Position numbers and translations under genes: made by a program. Shown here piece by piece: positions 18,932-29,010 of a stretch of 64,000 nt of DNA. How positions within the stretch are numbered: the stretch's first letter is position 1; every line of letters begins with the position of its first letter. Below the pieces are notes generated by a model. The model was not told the DNA's origin and searched no databases. It was given only the letters and a program-made list of their open reading frames with translations. Source of the stretch: Clostridium sp. Marseille-P299 (lineage in GTDB: Bacteria > Bacillota > Clostridia > Lachnospirales > Lachnospiraceae); assembly GCF_900078195.1 (NCBI RefSeq), contig NZ_FJVE01000007.1, positions 1,922,001 through 1,986,000 on the forward strand, written 5' to 3'.

Positions 18932-20074
18932 ATGAAAAGAAAAATTGGTTTATTGCTAACAACTCTTATTGTTATTATGACAGTTGGATGCAGAAGCAAC
19001 AAGGCAACAACCAGTACCCCCGAAGATTCCAATTACAAGATTGGTATAATCACGGGTACCGTTTCACAAGGGGAAGAGGAATATCAGGCAGCACAGAATA
19101 TGATTGCTACATATGGTGCAGATAAAATTGTAACTGCAACCTACCCAGATAATTTTTCAACGGAAACAGAAGCAACGATTGCGCAAGTAGTAGGTCTTGC
19201 AAGTGATGAAAAAGTTAAAGCAATCGTGTTTGTGCAAGCAGTTCCTGGTGCGGCAGCAGCAATTGATAAAGTTCGAGAAACACGTCCTGATATGTTATTC
19301 ATTGCTGGTGTTGTTGCAGAAGACCCTGCTACTATAGCTAGTAAAGCAGATATTGCTCTTTTAGTAGATGAAATTTCAATGGGTACAACTGTCATTGATC
19401 AGGCTGCAAAACAAGGAGCAAAAACCTTCGTTCATGTTTCCTTTGCCCGTCACCTTTCCTATGCTACAATCGCTGCTCGTCGCGAATTATTTGAGTCTAC
19501 TTGTGATAAATTAGGAATTGAGTATGTTGAAGCTACTGCTCCAGACCCAACAGGTGATGCTGGTGTTTCTGGCGCGCAACAGTGGATTATTGAGAATATC
19601 CCTGAATATGTAAAACAATATGGTAAAGATACCGCATTCTTTAGTACGAACTGCTCTATGCAAGAACCGCTAATTCGTACAATCGCTGAGCAAAAAGCCA
19701 TTTTCCCTCAGCAGTGCTGTCCATCCCCTTATCATGGATATCCAGCAGCAATGGGTATCGATGTTACTGGTCATGAAGGGGATGTAAAATACATGTTAGA
19801 CTCCATTACTTCTAAAGTTTCAGAGTATGATAATGCTGGTAGAATGTCCACTTGGAGTGTGCCAGTTAATATGTTAATGGTAGAGTCTGGTGTAAAGTAT
19901 GCTATTTTATTTTGTGAAGGTCGTACCAATGGTACCGTAGACGAGGATGTACTATTCAAAATTTTTAATGAAGTAGCTGGTGGACAGGAAGTTATCGTTT
20001 CTAACTATAAAGATGAAACAAAGGGTACCTTAGAAAATTTCTATCTTCTCCTTTGTCCTTTTTATGATTTTTAA
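18932..20074 (+). CDS. DUF3798 lipoprotein, binding component of an uncharacterised ABC transporter
   Basis: The lipoprotein of 380 aa has a lipobox (TVGC) and a periplasmic-binding-like fold of the DUF3798 family. I chose the ATG at 18932 because it follows GGAGGGTG. It is the first gene of a four-gene plus-strand operon with a double ATPase and two permeases. Family function is unknown to me; the context makes it the substrate receptor. The permeases and ATPase are CUT2/BmpA-class, so a sugar or nucleoside-like ligand is possible but not shown. Confidence 0.85.
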   Translation: MKRKIGLLLTTLIVIMTVGCRSNKATTSTPEDSNYKIGIITGTVSQGEEEYQAAQNMIATYGADKIVTATYPDNFSTETEATIAQVVGLASDEKVKAIVFVQAVPGAAAAIDKVRETRPDMLFIAGVVAEDPATIASKADIALLVDEISMGTTVIDQAAKQGAKTFVHVSFARHLSYATIAARRELFESTCDKLGIEYVEATAPDPTGDAGVSGAQQWIIENIPEYVKQYGKDTAFFSTNCSMQEPLIRTIAEQKAIFPQQCCPSPYHGYPAAMGIDVTGHEGDVKYMLDSITSKVSEYDNAGRMSTWSVPVNMLMVESGVKYAILFCEGRTNGTVDEDVLFKIFNEVAGGQEVIVSNYKDETKGTLENFYLLLCPFYDF

Positions 20075-20162
20075 ATATTAAGTACATATAGCATTGACAT
20101 CGGTTCCCACAAAAATTGAAACATCGCTGGGAACCGTTGTTTCGTATTGAAGGAGGTATTGT

Positions 20163-21764
20163 ATGGAAACGAAATATGCTCTTAAAATGGATAATATTTC
20201 GAAAGAATACTATGGAAACCAAGTACTTAAAAATATTAACATAAGCATAGCTCCTGGTGAAATACATGCACTTATGGGGGAAAATGGGGCTGGCAAATCT
20301 ACCTTAATGAATATTTTATTCGGTATGCCAGTAATACATAATACTGGAGGTTTTGACGGAACAATAGTAATTGATGGTAACTCAGTTACAATTGAGAATC
20401 CACAAAAAGCTATGGAACTTGGTATTGGTATGGTACATCAAGAATTTATGCTACTACCAGGATTCACTATTACAGAAAATATTAAAATAGGTCGTGAAAT
20501 TACAACTCCAACATTTATAAGTCGAATTTTGAGCAAATCCCTTGAAAAACTAAATCAAAATGCTATGGCAAAAGATGCGAGAAAAGCTTTGGACTCGATA
20601 GGACTATCGATTGAAGAATATGTAAAGGTAAAAGGACTTCCAGTTGGTTATATGCAATTTATTGAAATTGCTAGAGAAATTGATAAAACTGGTATTAAAC
20701 TTCTTATATTCGATGAACCTACTGCAGTTTTAACAGAAAGCGAAGCAGATCGTCTAATTGAAACAATGCAGCTACTTTCTTCAAGAGGAATAGCAATCAT
20801 TTTTATCACTCATCGCATTGATGAAGTAATGCAAGTTACCGATAGCATGACCATATTAAGAGATGGTTCCTTCATAAACAGAGTCTTAACAAAGGAAACT
20901 AACGCTACAAAAATTGCAGAAATGATGATCGGAAGGAAGGTTGAGAAGCTCTTAGAGGATTCAGTTGATACACGGATTTTAAACGACGAAGATATCCTAT
21001 TAGAACTAAAAAACTATTCAGTGAATATGCCTGGTGAAAAAGTTAGACATATCGATTTATCCGTAAGGCGTGGTGAAATTCTTGGTATTGGTGGCCTTGC
21101 AGGTCAAGGGAAGCTTGGTATTCCAAACGGGATTATGGGATTGTATGAATCCGAAGGCTTGATTCGCTTTGATGGCGATGAAATTAAAACCAAGGTCCTT
21201 GGAGATGCATTAAAAAAAGGAATCGCTTTTCTATCTGAAGATCGTCGCGGTGTTGGTCTATTGTTGAATAATTCCATAGAAGAAAACATTACCTTTACTG
21301 CTTTACAGGTTCAGGGTAAGTTTCTACATAATTTAGGATTCGCTAAGTTATATAACGGTAAAGAAGCAAAAAAACATACAAATCAAATGATTCAGACTCT
21401 GGATATCCGATGCACTGGCTCTAATCAAGCCGTTGGTAGATTATCTGGCGGTAACCAGCAAAAAGTTTGTATTGCTCGGGCACTAACCCTATCACCAAAA
21501 CTGCTTATTGTGTCAGAACCAACGAGAGGTATCGACATTGGTGCTAAAAAATTAGTGATTGATCTTCTGGTTAAATTAAATCGAGAACAAGGCCTAACTA
21601 TACTAATAGTGAGTTCGGAGCTAAACGAACTTCGCAGTCTTTGTGACAGAATTGCTATTGTTTCTGAAGGAAAGGTAGTTCGTGTAATGAAACCAGATGA
21701 TACTGACGCTGCGTTCGGTCTTGCAATGTCAGGTATCTTACAGGAGGTGACTTCCTATGAGTAA
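20163..21764 (+). CDS. CUT2-class ABC transporter ATP-binding protein (double ATPase)
   Basis: The 533-aa protein carries two ATPase domains. The first has Walker A GENGAGKS (about residues 40-47) and Walker B LLIFDEPT; the second has a degenerate P-loop (GGLAGQGKLGI), an LSGGNQQK signature and LIVSEPTRGIDIGAK. In the second Walker B, Ser replaces the usual Asp before EPT. It lies 88 bp after the lipoprotein gene and overlaps the first permease gene by 8 bp. Confidence 0.92.
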   Translation: METKYALKMDNISKEYYGNQVLKNINISIAPGEIHALMGENGAGKSTLMNILFGMPVIHNTGGFDGTIVIDGNSVTIENPQKAMELGIGMVHQEFMLLPGFTITENIKIGREITTPTFISRILSKSLEKLNQNAMAKDARKALDSIGLSIEEYVKVKGLPVGYMQFIEIAREIDKTGIKLLIFDEPTAVLTESEADRLIETMQLLSSRGIAIIFITHRIDEVMQVTDSMTILRDGSFINRVLTKETNATKIAEMMIGRKVEKLLEDSVDTRILNDEDILLELKNYSVNMPGEKVRHIDLSVRRGEILGIGGLAGQGKLGIPNGIMGLYESEGLIRFDGDEIKTKVLGDALKKGIAFLSEDRRGVGLLLNNSIEENITFTALQVQGKFLHNLGFAKLYNGKEAKKHTNQMIQTLDIRCTGSNQAVGRLSGGNQQKVCIARALTLSPKLLIVSEPTRGIDIGAKKLVIDLLVKLNREQGLTILIVSSELNELRSLCDRIAIVSEGKVVRVMKPDDTDAAFGLAMSGILQEVTSYE

Positions 21765-22860
21765 ACGATTCCATAATATGTATCAGTCAATCGGCCTACC
21801 AAGATTAATAATTTTTACCTTTTTCATCGTTGTATTATTTGCGGCTGGATTTTATCAGATGGATATATTCTCCTTACTAAGTAATGTGCTTCGCAGGTGG
21901 GGAATGTATGGAATACTTGTGTTAGCAATGGTACCAGCCATTCAATGTGGTATCGGCCCAAACTTCGGTGTAAGTCTTGGCATTGTTTGCGGATTATTTG
22001 GATCTTTAGTGGCACTTGAACTTAACATTGCAAATCTCTCTATATTTAGTACAAATAAAACCTTGGGCGCTTGGGTTTCTCTTCTTTTTGCCATGGTTTT
22101 GTCTGCAGGTATTGCTTGGGTAGTTGGTATTGGTTATGGAATCTTACTCAATCGTGTAAAAGGTTCTGAAATGACGGTATCCACCTATGTTGGATTTTCT
22201 ATTATAGCCTTTATGAACATATTATGGGTCACTCTTCCATTTCAAAATGGAGATATTAAATGGCCGATTGGAGGAGAAGGCGCGCGAAATACCATTAGTT
22301 TAGAGCATAGTTTTAGCGAAATTATGAATCGAACCGCTTCTTTTACCATTGGTAATAAAGAAAAAGGTATCGTGGTACCAACAGGCTTACTATTATTTTT
22401 CTTTTTACTATGTTTCTTAATCTTCCTTTTTATGAAAAGTAAAACAGGAATTGCAATGAGCGCGGCTGGTGTAAATCCTATCTTTGCAAAAGCCAGTGGT
22501 ATCAATGTGAATAAAAGTAGGATGATCGGTACTGCACTCTCTACTGCACTTGGTGCCGTTGGAATTATTACCTATGCTCAGGCTTTTGGATTTTTGCAAA
22601 TGTATAACGCACCTTTAATGATGGGATTTTCCTGTGTTGCTGCTATATTAATTGGCGGAGCTAGTACTACAAGAGCAAAGATTACTCATGTTATTATTGG
22701 TACATTTTTATTTCAAGGTATCCTAGTTATTGCTCTTCCAGTTGCAAATAAAGCATTAACTGGAACTGACCTTTCGGATATCATCCGAATGATTATATCA
22801 AACGGTATTATTCTTTATGCACTTACAAAAGCCAAAGGAGGTGCAGCTAATGAAGAATAG
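21757..22860 (+). CDS. ABC transporter permease 1 of the DUF3798 system
   Basis: This integral membrane protein (367 aa) belongs to the branched-chain/CUT2 permease superfamily. Landmarks are GPNFGVSLGIVCG early and AAGVNPIFAKASGINVNKSR late. It starts inside the end of the ATPase gene after a GGAGGTG site and overlaps the second permease by 11 bp. Confidence 0.9.
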   Translation: MSKRFHNMYQSIGLPRLIIFTFFIVVLFAAGFYQMDIFSLLSNVLRRWGMYGILVLAMVPAIQCGIGPNFGVSLGIVCGLFGSLVALELNIANLSIFSTNKTLGAWVSLLFAMVLSAGIAWVVGIGYGILLNRVKGSEMTVSTYVGFSIIAFMNILWVTLPFQNGDIKWPIGGEGARNTISLEHSFSEIMNRTASFTIGNKEKGIVVPTGLLLFFFLLCFLIFLFMKSKTGIAMSAAGVNPIFAKASGINVNKSRMIGTALSTALGAVGIITYAQAFGFLQMYNAPLMMGFSCVAAILIGGASTTRAKITHVIIGTFLFQGILVIALPVANKALTGTDLSDIIRMIISNGIILYALTKAKGGAANEE

Positions 22861-24313
22861 TTTTTTATCATATTCTAAAAAGCAAATACAATCTGTATTC
22901 AAAAACTTATATTCCAATAAAGTAGTTCTCATGTTCCTCATTCTTTGTGTTTTTGGAATATTAACAACAGGAAAACCTTTAAACTATACTGTCACTGAAG
23001 TTTTTACTAGATTTGGACGTAATACCTTCCTAGTTCTTGCTTTAATCATTCCCGTATTAGCCGGTCTAGGACTAAATTTTGGTATTGTAGTTGGTGCAAT
23101 GGCAGCACAAATTGCAATTTTCTTTGTAGTGTACTGGGGCTTTTCTGGAATTGGTGGACTACTGCTCTGTTTTGTAATAAGTACACCGATTGCCATATTC
23201 TTTGGTTTACTGGTGGGCTTACTTTACAATAAAACCAAGGGAGCTGAAATGATTACTGGTATGGTACTTGCTTACTTTGCAGATGGAATATATCAGTTTT
23301 TATTCTTGTTTGTACTTGGAGGAGTAATTCCAATTTATAACACCTCACTAATGATTGCTGGTGGCGTAGGTGTTAAGAATACAATTGATTTAAATGGCAT
23401 TCTAAAGTATTCCTTGGATAATGTAAGCATGCTGTTGCTCCTTAGAATTCTTCTAACTCTTTATTTTTTGATATGCATTGGGAATGTTCTCCTTCGAAGA
23501 AAAAAAGGAATTACTTCAGATGTTAAATTACTCCTTGGTAAAATTATTTGTATACCTTTTATATTTGGAATTACTTTTATCCCAATAATCAGTGATTTTC
23601 TAGGTACCGACCGTCTAATATTGTTAGATGCAATAACCATAGCATGCATTGTTGTAATTGTTTATGCATTAGTTGAAATTTTCACAATAAAAATCATTTT
23701 AAAGCATGGTAACTCTAAAATTAATCGATTCATCGCAATGATGATTGTAGCCATTTTAGTTTACGCTCTCACTTATGTACCAACCATATATAGTATTACC
23801 CTTAGCATATCACTCCCTGTTTGTACCTATGGGGCGATCCTATTTATTTGTGGTTTTAATCGTTGGTTATTAAGTACCAAACTCGGTCAAAATATGCGTA
23901 CCGTCGGTCAAAGTAGGACGGTTGCTAATTCAGCTGGAATTAATGTAAATAAGACTCGTATTATAGCGATGTGTATATCCACGGTTTTAGCAAGTTGGGG
24001 ACAATTAATCTATCTACAAAACCTTGGAACTTTTTCCACCTATGGAGCCCATTCTATGGTAGGGCAATATGCGATTGCAGCTTTACTTGTGGGCGGTGCC
24101 AGTGTGCAAGCCGCAAATAACAAACAAGCGCTACTGGGTGTTATTTTATTCCATACATTATTTGTAGTTGCACCTTTATCTGCTAGTAATTTATTTGGTA
24201 GTTCATTAATTGGTGAGTATTTCCGTGTATTCATTTGTTACGGTGTTATTGCTCTATCTCTAGCAATGCATGCATGGAAATCTGTGAAAAAACCTCAAAG
24301 AGTAAAGGCTTAG
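22850..24313 (+). CDS. ABC transporter permease 2 of the DUF3798 system
   Basis: The second permease (487 aa) shares the fold of the first (LGLNFGIVVGAMAAQIA; SAGINVNKTRI). It has extra hydrophobic segments in the middle (about residues 190-320), making it over 100 residues longer than its partner. The ATG at 22850 follows GGAGGTG and overlaps the previous stop; an upstream frame start at 22817 has no ribosome site. The two permeases presumably form a heterodimeric channel. Confidence 0.9.
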   Translation: MKNSFLSYSKKQIQSVFKNLYSNKVVLMFLILCVFGILTTGKPLNYTVTEVFTRFGRNTFLVLALIIPVLAGLGLNFGIVVGAMAAQIAIFFVVYWGFSGIGGLLLCFVISTPIAIFFGLLVGLLYNKTKGAEMITGMVLAYFADGIYQFLFLFVLGGVIPIYNTSLMIAGGVGVKNTIDLNGILKYSLDNVSMLLLLRILLTLYFLICIGNVLLRRKKGITSDVKLLLGKIICIPFIFGITFIPIISDFLGTDRLILLDAITIACIVVIVYALVEIFTIKIILKHGNSKINRFIAMMIVAILVYALTYVPTIYSITLSISLPVCTYGAILFICGFNRWLLSTKLGQNMRTVGQSRTVANSAGINVNKTRIIAMCISTVLASWGQLIYLQNLGTFSTYGAHSMVGQYAIAALLVGGASVQAANNKQALLGVILFHTLFVVAPLSASNLFGSSLIGEYFRVFICYGVIALSLAMHAWKSVKKPQRVKA

Positions 24314-24342
24314 GTTAAAATATTAAATTTCTACATAAATAA

Positions 24343-24410
24343 AATGTCCCTTCAAGATTTGAAAACATTCGAGTAATGTTAATCTTTTGGGGACATTCTT
24401 ATTTTTATTT
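24343..24410 (+). terminator. Strong terminator of the DUF3798 operon
   Basis: Nested stems (AATGTCCC/GGGACATT, AAGATT/AATCTT and AACATT/AATGTT) around a 5-nt loop are followed by CTTATTTTTATTT. It lies 30 bp past the operon's last stop. The remaining gap to 24618 holds nothing I recognise. Confidence 0.85.
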
Positions 24411-24618
24411 CAAAAGTCTTATTAACTTCCTTCATTTTGGAATCTCTAATTCTTAATCCTCTGAAATGGTTTCTTATTCACTAGAATATATTATATTTAC
24501 CTTAACTTTTTCTCTCTGTCTGTCATTCAAACTAATCAACAAAGTTCAACGATAAAATATGGCGGATTGGGCAAAATTGATACAAATGAATGGTTTGCCA
24601 TCTATACTTTAACTTGTA

Positions 24619-26139
24619 TTAGAAACAGCATCGAATTACTTCACGGATTGCCTCTTTATCAATTGTTGTCATCATGATTTCTCCATGATCATACCCGTGA
24701 TTTTTGAAGGTACTATTATCTTGTGTCCCCGGCACATAAGATAATAGATTGCAACTACCGATCATCATGAGATTCTCGTCAGCAATAACCCCTTTAATAT
24801 GTGAATCCCCCTTCTTGAGCTGTAGATACTGATTGATTGTATTACTATTCCTGTTAGTTGCAACACTTACTGCAAGTTTTTTATATTCTTCGATTGTTTC
24901 TTCAGTCCGATTTTCAGAATCTATTTTACCACCAGAACGGCTTTTACTTCCATCGTATTCATATCCATACGCAATTGATATCTTCACTCCACGATTCATG
25001 GCATTTAAAAATTCCTCTTTGTAGAAATTAAATACATACTCATTTGCCCATGGACTCATTATGTACAATTCTTTTTTAGCACTTCGGATCATATAGCGAA
25101 ACTGATTGCTAATGCTCTCTTTGTAATAAATTTGATTCACTTTACTTTGCCCTGCTAGTACTTTACACATAGGTGCCTTCTTTTGATATTCTTCATTTAG
25201 TTCAATGCTAATCAGTCTATATTTTTCATTCACAGTTCTCTTTAAAAATACAAAAGCCCCGATATCTGTATCAATGTACTCAATCATTTTCTTTTGCTCT
25301 ACCTGTTTGATTTTGTTCTCAAACGCTACCTTATTTTCTAGATCTACTGCTTTCATTTTATTCTCTAACTCTTGAAAGACATTGCCAATAATGTCTCTAA
25401 TTTCTTCTGTTTTTAGCAATGCAAGCGTATACCACATATTGTCAGGTATATAAATCATATTGTTATTCGGTATTATCTCTTTTAGTTTTTTTGTCTTTTC
25501 TAGAAATAACTCCTCAATATTTATCAAAGTAACTGAATTTTCAGTAGTCAATTTGTCAATTAGCTGATCCGTCTTTTCATTCAGATTTTTCGAAAGCTCC
25601 GCAACTTTATGATCAATCGCTTTCAACTTCGAAAACTCTTTTGCAAATTTCTCATCCAATTTCTGAATCTGCGATTGCACCTTTACAATTTTTTGATGAT
25701 TGTCTATAACCCCTTCTTCTATTTTATCAATTCTCTCATTGATATGTTCAAATCCTTTGAGCATTTCATTCTTGACGTCATTCCCACCTCTGTGTACAAA
25801 GGAAAATTCAATTTTGTCTATATATAACTGAGTGGTCTGTCGATTTGTAAACTCAATTATGATATTTCGTAATACTTTTTCAAATCCGATAGAATCTTCA
25901 ATCTCATTCTCCATCGATAAAGAATGAATCTGACGCCAAAACTCTGAGTTATCCAAGGTGGTCATTAGTTCATGGTAGAACTCAATTTCATTATTATTGA
26001 GACTTGCATCTACCTTTTTCGTAATGATAATCTCTGCATAATACCCCAGCCTATACCAACTCTTTCTAAGGCTCTCAATTAATTCCTGTTCCAATCTTTC
26101 TTTCTTAATCTTTTGTTCCATTAATATACTCTCCTCCAA
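24619..26139 (-). CDS. Coiled-coil protein with C-terminal phospholipase D-type domain
   Basis: The protein (506 aa; good alternative start MEQKIKKE at about residue 7) has a helical N-terminal region (1-110), a long coiled coil (about 125-230), a middle region and a C-terminal PLD-like domain (about 345-505). The catalytic HKD pattern is present once: H-I-K-x4-D with GSCN following (SHIKGVIADENLMMIGSCN). Another PLD-like stretch (KKELYIMSPWANEYVF) precedes it. Single-motif PLD proteins work as dimers, as nucleases or lipases. The start overlaps the stop of the upstream gene by 19 bp, so both proteins are probably made together. Defence role inferred from location only. Confidence 0.72.
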   Translation of the reverse strand: MEESILMEQKIKKERLEQELIESLRKSWYRLGYYAEIIITKKVDASLNNNEIEFYHELMTTLDNSEFWRQIHSLSMENEIEDSIGFEKVLRNIIIEFTNRQTTQLYIDKIEFSFVHRGGNDVKNEMLKGFEHINERIDKIEEGVIDNHQKIVKVQSQIQKLDEKFAKEFSKLKAIDHKVAELSKNLNEKTDQLIDKLTTENSVTLINIEELFLEKTKKLKEIIPNNNMIYIPDNMWYTLALLKTEEIRDIIGNVFQELENKMKAVDLENKVAFENKIKQVEQKKMIEYIDTDIGAFVFLKRTVNEKYRLISIELNEEYQKKAPMCKVLAGQSKVNQIYYKESISNQFRYMIRSAKKELYIMSPWANEYVFNFYKEEFLNAMNRGVKISIAYGYEYDGSKSRSGGKIDSENRTEETIEEYKKLAVSVATNRNSNTINQYLQLKKGDSHIKGVIADENLMMIGSCNLLSYVPGTQDNSTFKNHGYDHGEIMMTTIDKEAIREVIRCCF

Positions 26140-27740
26140 TGGTCAAAGACTGCTCTGATATAATATTTCATCTCTTGTATATCCGAACTCATAAGTATAT
26201 TCTTCCACCCAATATTAACTCTTGCATACATGTAAAACTCAGTAAACAGATATCTTCCTAATAGGTATGCAATGATTACATACATCATTGTTCTGATAAT
26301 AGATACCATACAATTTTTTGAAAGCTTCTTATGCTCTACCAGATTCACTATTAGAGTCGCTAAAGACCGAATAATAGCAAATACAATTCCTACTTTAGCG
26401 ATATACATCGAAATCCAGCTAATGAAGTACCATGTCAGACCTGCAGCCTTCCATAGAATGGAATATCCACTACCTAGGTTACGATTTAGTAGCAGATAAG
26501 ACAAACCTCCCCATAGAGGGTAACTAATCATCAGAGAAACAAATATAAGCCGGTAATAGTAATTTTTTCTCCCCAATGAAATCATTCTTAACCTAGACAC
26601 CATTCCTGTAATGATTTTATTTTGTTTCTTACTTCCCTGTCTAGAATGCAATGTGCTTGGCTCTTTATTCTGTGAATACTGGATCTTCGCAGATATTTCT
26701 TTTACTTGCTTTGAAAAATCTTGTGCGATTTTCATAGATTCTTGTCCTGCTGCCTTGACTTTCTCCAATACATGTCTAGTGCTTTCATTCAACCTTTCCA
26801 TGTTTTTCTCATTAATCTCAACAAAGCGATTTAATGTTTTGTCTATACTATAGGTATATTGGTATATAAATTTTTGCTGGTTCGACTGCTTTTGATCAAT
26901 ACGATCCAATCGTTCATTTGTAAGAAGAATCTTCGAATAGATATCCTCCAACTTCATGTTTTTTTCATGACTACCCATTTCTAGTTTTTTAAAACTTTCC
27001 ATCATCTCAGCTAGATTTTTATTAATATCCTTCTGTCCATACTCTATTTTCTGTTTGTAATTATTTGTGACCTGATCAATCGTTTTTAAAAATGTATCTT
27101 TGCACTGTAGCTGTTCTTTTACTGTATTGAGATCCTGTTTCATTCCTTCAATGATTTTCTGCATACCATTCCATGACGAAGTACTAATTTTGATATATTC
27201 TTCATCACCAGTCTTTCTTTTCTGAAGTTGGTTATTTGTAAGCTTGAATGCATCTGCAACAATCTGACTAAACGGAACTGACGTGTTCAATCCCTCAGTA
27301 TTGTTTATCTTTGTTGCTTGTGGAATCTGAAGTGCTTTTTCTGAAGAATTGGTACCTCCCAATGTTATATATAGATCCTTAGCAATATCGAAAAAGGTCT
27401 CCAATAATTTTTTTATCTCTCCTTTTATAGCTGTCTGATAGACAGCGTTTGCTTCAATATACCGTAATTTATACAAAATAGTATTATCCATGCTCTGGAC
27501 AAATCTTGTATCGTTGTGTAAACAATTATGTAAACCCTCTATGTTAATTATCATATTCTTGTTCAATGCATATATACTACATGCCAATTCAGCACCCTCT
27601 CTTATACTTGCAACTGCAAGTTCTGGTTTACTGTTATAATATTTTTCTGCAGTTATCGCACATTCATAGAATTCTTGTAGGCATTTTTGCATCTGTATAC
27701 CATCACATGATAATTCATTAATAAATGAAAAATCTGACAT
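26121..27740 (-). CDS. HEPN/DUF4145-like coiled-coil membrane protein
   Basis: I do not recognise this 539-aa protein as a named family. The first 115 residues are helical and reminiscent of DUF4145/HEPN domains (AITAEKYYNSKPELAVASIREGAELACSIY; LRYIEANAVYQ in place of the usual LR-x-GN-x-AVH). A long coiled coil follows (about 190-350), then three or four transmembrane segments (about 395-505). It has a strong GGAGGAAGAG ribosome site and its own promoter, and is translationally coupled to the PLD gene. The pair looks like a membrane sensor with a hydrolase effector (inference). Confidence 0.65.
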   Translation of the reverse strand: MSDFSFINELSCDGIQMQKCLQEFYECAITAEKYYNSKPELAVASIREGAELACSIYALNKNMIINIEGLHNCLHNDTRFVQSMDNTILYKLRYIEANAVYQTAIKGEIKKLLETFFDIAKDLYITLGGTNSSEKALQIPQATKINNTEGLNTSVPFSQIVADAFKLTNNQLQKRKTGDEEYIKISTSSWNGMQKIIEGMKQDLNTVKEQLQCKDTFLKTIDQVTNNYKQKIEYGQKDINKNLAEMMESFKKLEMGSHEKNMKLEDIYSKILLTNERLDRIDQKQSNQQKFIYQYTYSIDKTLNRFVEINEKNMERLNESTRHVLEKVKAAGQESMKIAQDFSKQVKEISAKIQYSQNKEPSTLHSRQGSKKQNKIITGMVSRLRMISLGRKNYYYRLIFVSLMISYPLWGGLSYLLLNRNLGSGYSILWKAAGLTWYFISWISMYIAKVGIVFAIIRSLATLIVNLVEHKKLSKNCMVSIIRTMMYVIIAYLLGRYLFTEFYMYARVNIGWKNILMSSDIQEMKYYIRAVFDHWRRVY

Positions 27741-27800
27741 TCTCTTCCTCCGCTAATACACAATAATTCTTCTATTATTTGGTATAAATTTTCTAAACAA

Positions 27801-27829
27801 ATTGTATCATCATATGAAATTCTTTACAA
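27801..27829 (-). promoter_or_regulatory. Candidate promoter of the membrane/PLD gene pair
   Basis: On the minus strand TTGTAA (27824-27829) and TACAAT (27801-27806) are exactly 17 bp apart, 61 bp before the ATG at 27740. The rest of the gap 27741-28127 shows no gene. Confidence 0.55.
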
Positions 27830-28127
27830 CTATTATAAAATCATATACAAAACCTTATCTCCTAAAAACATTAAAAATTTAAAGCAGCATAAATGAGTAA
27901 TTCTATCTTTAGGAGTTTGAAAATGGATGCCTCTGTCTGCTAATACTACATTAAATGATTTTTTTATAAATTTGAGGAATACTGGAGTAATTCTGTAAGA
28001 TTATTAGAAGTACGGTTTTAACAATACCCCTATTTAAAGAAGTTTTAGATATTCAGTAACTTCATCATATTCATCCATTACGCTAGAAGTTTGTATTACA
28101 TAGCTCCACACCTATACCCTTTTAGAT

Positions 28128-28633
28128 TTAAACTACAAGTTTTCCATATTCATCAAGGACTGCTAAATCCCTTGCTTGCAGGAATTTTTGTTGTAATGTT
28201 TCATGTAACGAATTAAGTAAGCGTTCGTGAGCTTCTTCAATACTATACCAGTTGTAGCTTGTCATATTCTCTTCTTCATCTTCCGTCAACATTACCTCTG
28301 CCTGCTCACCTATTTTTTCTGTGACATAATAAAAAGATTCCTGTGTATAATCAAGGGCTCCCCTGTTTTCATATATGTAACCCAATTCTTTGATAATCCT
28401 ACAAGAACACCCTGTTTCCTCTAGTATTTCTCTTCTTAATGCCTCCTCAAGACCTTCTCCATCTTCTATGCCGCCACCAGGGAACATATATATATTGTAC
28501 TTCGCCTAGACATTAATGCTATTTTATCTTCCTCATTTTTTAATATCGTACGTACGGTACGACGAGGCTTTGATTCTGATATTATATCAGAGACGATGAA
28601 GCATTTATCTGTTAATGATTTGATTAATTTCAT
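28128..28633 (-). pseudogene. Nudix hydrolase, frameshifted near the N-terminus
   Basis: The downstream frame carries the full Nudix box GGGIEDGEGLEEALRREILEETG-like (Gly, Glu, REILEE pattern, residues 4-26 of that frame) to the stop at 28128. The expected N-terminal third lies upstream in another frame: an ATG at 28633 begins MKLIKSLTDKCFIVSD and runs to KNEEDKIALMSR. The two frames meet at about 28500, where one base (probably an A) is missing, giving a stop just before KYNIYMFPGGG. Intact, the gene would encode about 168 aa and hydrolyse a nucleoside-diphosphate derivative. Either a true pseudogene or a sequencing error. Confidence 0.75.
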
Positions 28634-29010
28634 TTCTTACTTCTCGGATTTATCCATCTATCAAACAATTCAATTACATTCAACTCCATTATTGTTTTTG
28701 TTTGCTTTTTTATATAATGCATTATACATGATAATAATCCAAAAGCCCGCACAATTATACTCATCAGATAATATGCAAGCTTTTCATTTAGACTATCCTT
28801 TGTACTTGTCTTTACAGGTGTAAAATATACTTACTTCGAAGTATTGGTGGTATGAGTGCTGGAAGAAAAACATCTTATATAAATGCTGAATGGCAATTGC
28901 TATTCACTATCAACTCTTACAATTATGATGGATTTTCTCAGCTCTTCGAAAGTGTTTTTCATCTTTATTTGGAATTCCATTACAACTTTTATCTATTTCT
29001 ATCTCTTATT

